Positions 63,677 to 64,000 of a stretch of 64,000 bases of DNA are shown here, one piece after another. The translations under genes were made by a program, and so were the position numbers. The stretch's first letter is position 1. Each line of letters starts with the position of its first letter. This stretch comes from RPQJ01 sp046347155 (GTDB lineage Bacteria; Pseudomonadota; Gammaproteobacteria; Steroidobacterales; Steroidobacteraceae): positions 620,001 to 684,000 of the forward strand of contig JAXMGT010000002.1 of the NCBI GenBank assembly GCA_046347155.1, given 5' to 3'. Below the pieces are notes generated by a model. That model saw nothing but the letters and a program-made list of their open reading frames with translations, was not told where the DNA came from and made no database searches.

Positions 63677-64000
63677 GTGGGGGCCCTCGCGGCCATCTAC
63701 GCCACCCGGATGCTCGGGATGTTCCTCATGCTGCCCGTGCTGGCGCTCTATGCCCGCACGCTGCCGGACTACACGCCGGTCATGCTCGGGCTGGCGATGG
63801 GCGCCTACGGGCTCACGCAGGCGCTGCTCCAGATCCCGTTCGGCCGCTGGTCCGACCGGCTGGGCCGCAAGCCGCTGATCACGATCGGGCTCGGGTTCTA
63901 CGCGCTCGGCTCGCTGATCGGCATGTTCGCGCACAGCGTCGCGCTCATCTTCGTCGCCCGCTCGGTGCAGGGTGCGGGCGCCGTGTCGGCGTCCGTGACC
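63677..64000 (+). CDS. MFS transporter, N-terminal part (cut by window end)
   Basis: The start of a 12-helix major facilitator protein. Visible are helix 1 (ALAAIYATRMLGMFLMLPVL), helix 2 and the motif A loop GRWSDRLGRKPL between helices 2 and 3, then helices 3 and 4. The GTG at 63677 is the first usual start codon in frame, but the codons before it (ISTTTDIARPALNPQERRS) read like a normal N-terminus of the YajR-like family, so the real start may be upstream. An ATC at 63620, 8 bases after GAGG, is one candidate. Substrate unknown. Confidence 0.8.
   Translation, partial: MGALAAIYATRMLGMFLMLPVLALYARTLPDYTPVMLGLAMGAYGLTQALLQIPFGRWSDRLGRKPLITIGLGFYALGSLIGMFAHSVALIFVARSVQGAGAVSASVT

Overview
The window is a GC-rich bacterial chromosome segment, most likely from a gammaproteobacterium. 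That placement is an inference from synteny: tRNA-Tyr/Gly/Thr, tuf, tRNA-Trp, secE, nusG, rplKAJL, rpoBC, then the str, S10, spc and alpha ribosomal operons, followed nearby by pepQ and by uvrA with a divergent MFS gene. No rRNA gene, insertion sequence, prophage or CRISPR array was seen.

Region 1 (1-4463, + strand) is the end of a [NiFe]-hydrogenase maturation operon: hypF (cut by the window edge), a HemN/HemW-like radical SAM gene, and hypE. Region 2 (4753-16233) is an extracellular electron-transfer locus. It holds three different OmcA/MtrC-type decaheme lipoproteins, a divergent OB-fold lipoprotein, the periplasmic decaheme MtrA and the outer-membrane barrel MtrB. Cytochromes 2 and 3, mtrA and mtrB form one tight operon, while cytochrome 1 has its own terminator. 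A monoheme cytochrome c (16313-16624, - strand) converges on mtrB and could shuttle electrons in the periplasm.

Region 3 (16755-25106, - strand) is a compact V/A-type rotary ATPase operon, read as G/H-like, C-like, I, K, F, E, A, B, D, with a small PilZ gene just upstream. Most of its genes overlap or abut.

Region 4 (25330-57645, + strand) is the expression core: four tRNAs, two tuf copies identical over about 1.2 kb, secE-nusG, rplKAJL-rpoBC, str, S10, spc and alpha operons. It includes recognisable control elements: promoters before tRNA-Tyr, rpsL, rplC and rpsM, an L10-type leader, a long rplL-rpoB hairpin, a hairpin/T-tract leader before rplC, and a strong terminator after rplQ.

Region 5 (57719-64000) holds mscL, pepQ (-) whose 3' end lies inside a small repeat cluster, an Ala/Asp-rich lipoprotein, a GNAT acetyltransferase, uvrA (-) and the start of an MFS transporter cut by the window edge. 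Together the window describes a respiring cell able to move electrons across its outer membrane, with hydrogenase maturation and an accessory V-type rotary ATPase beside its core translation and transcription genes.
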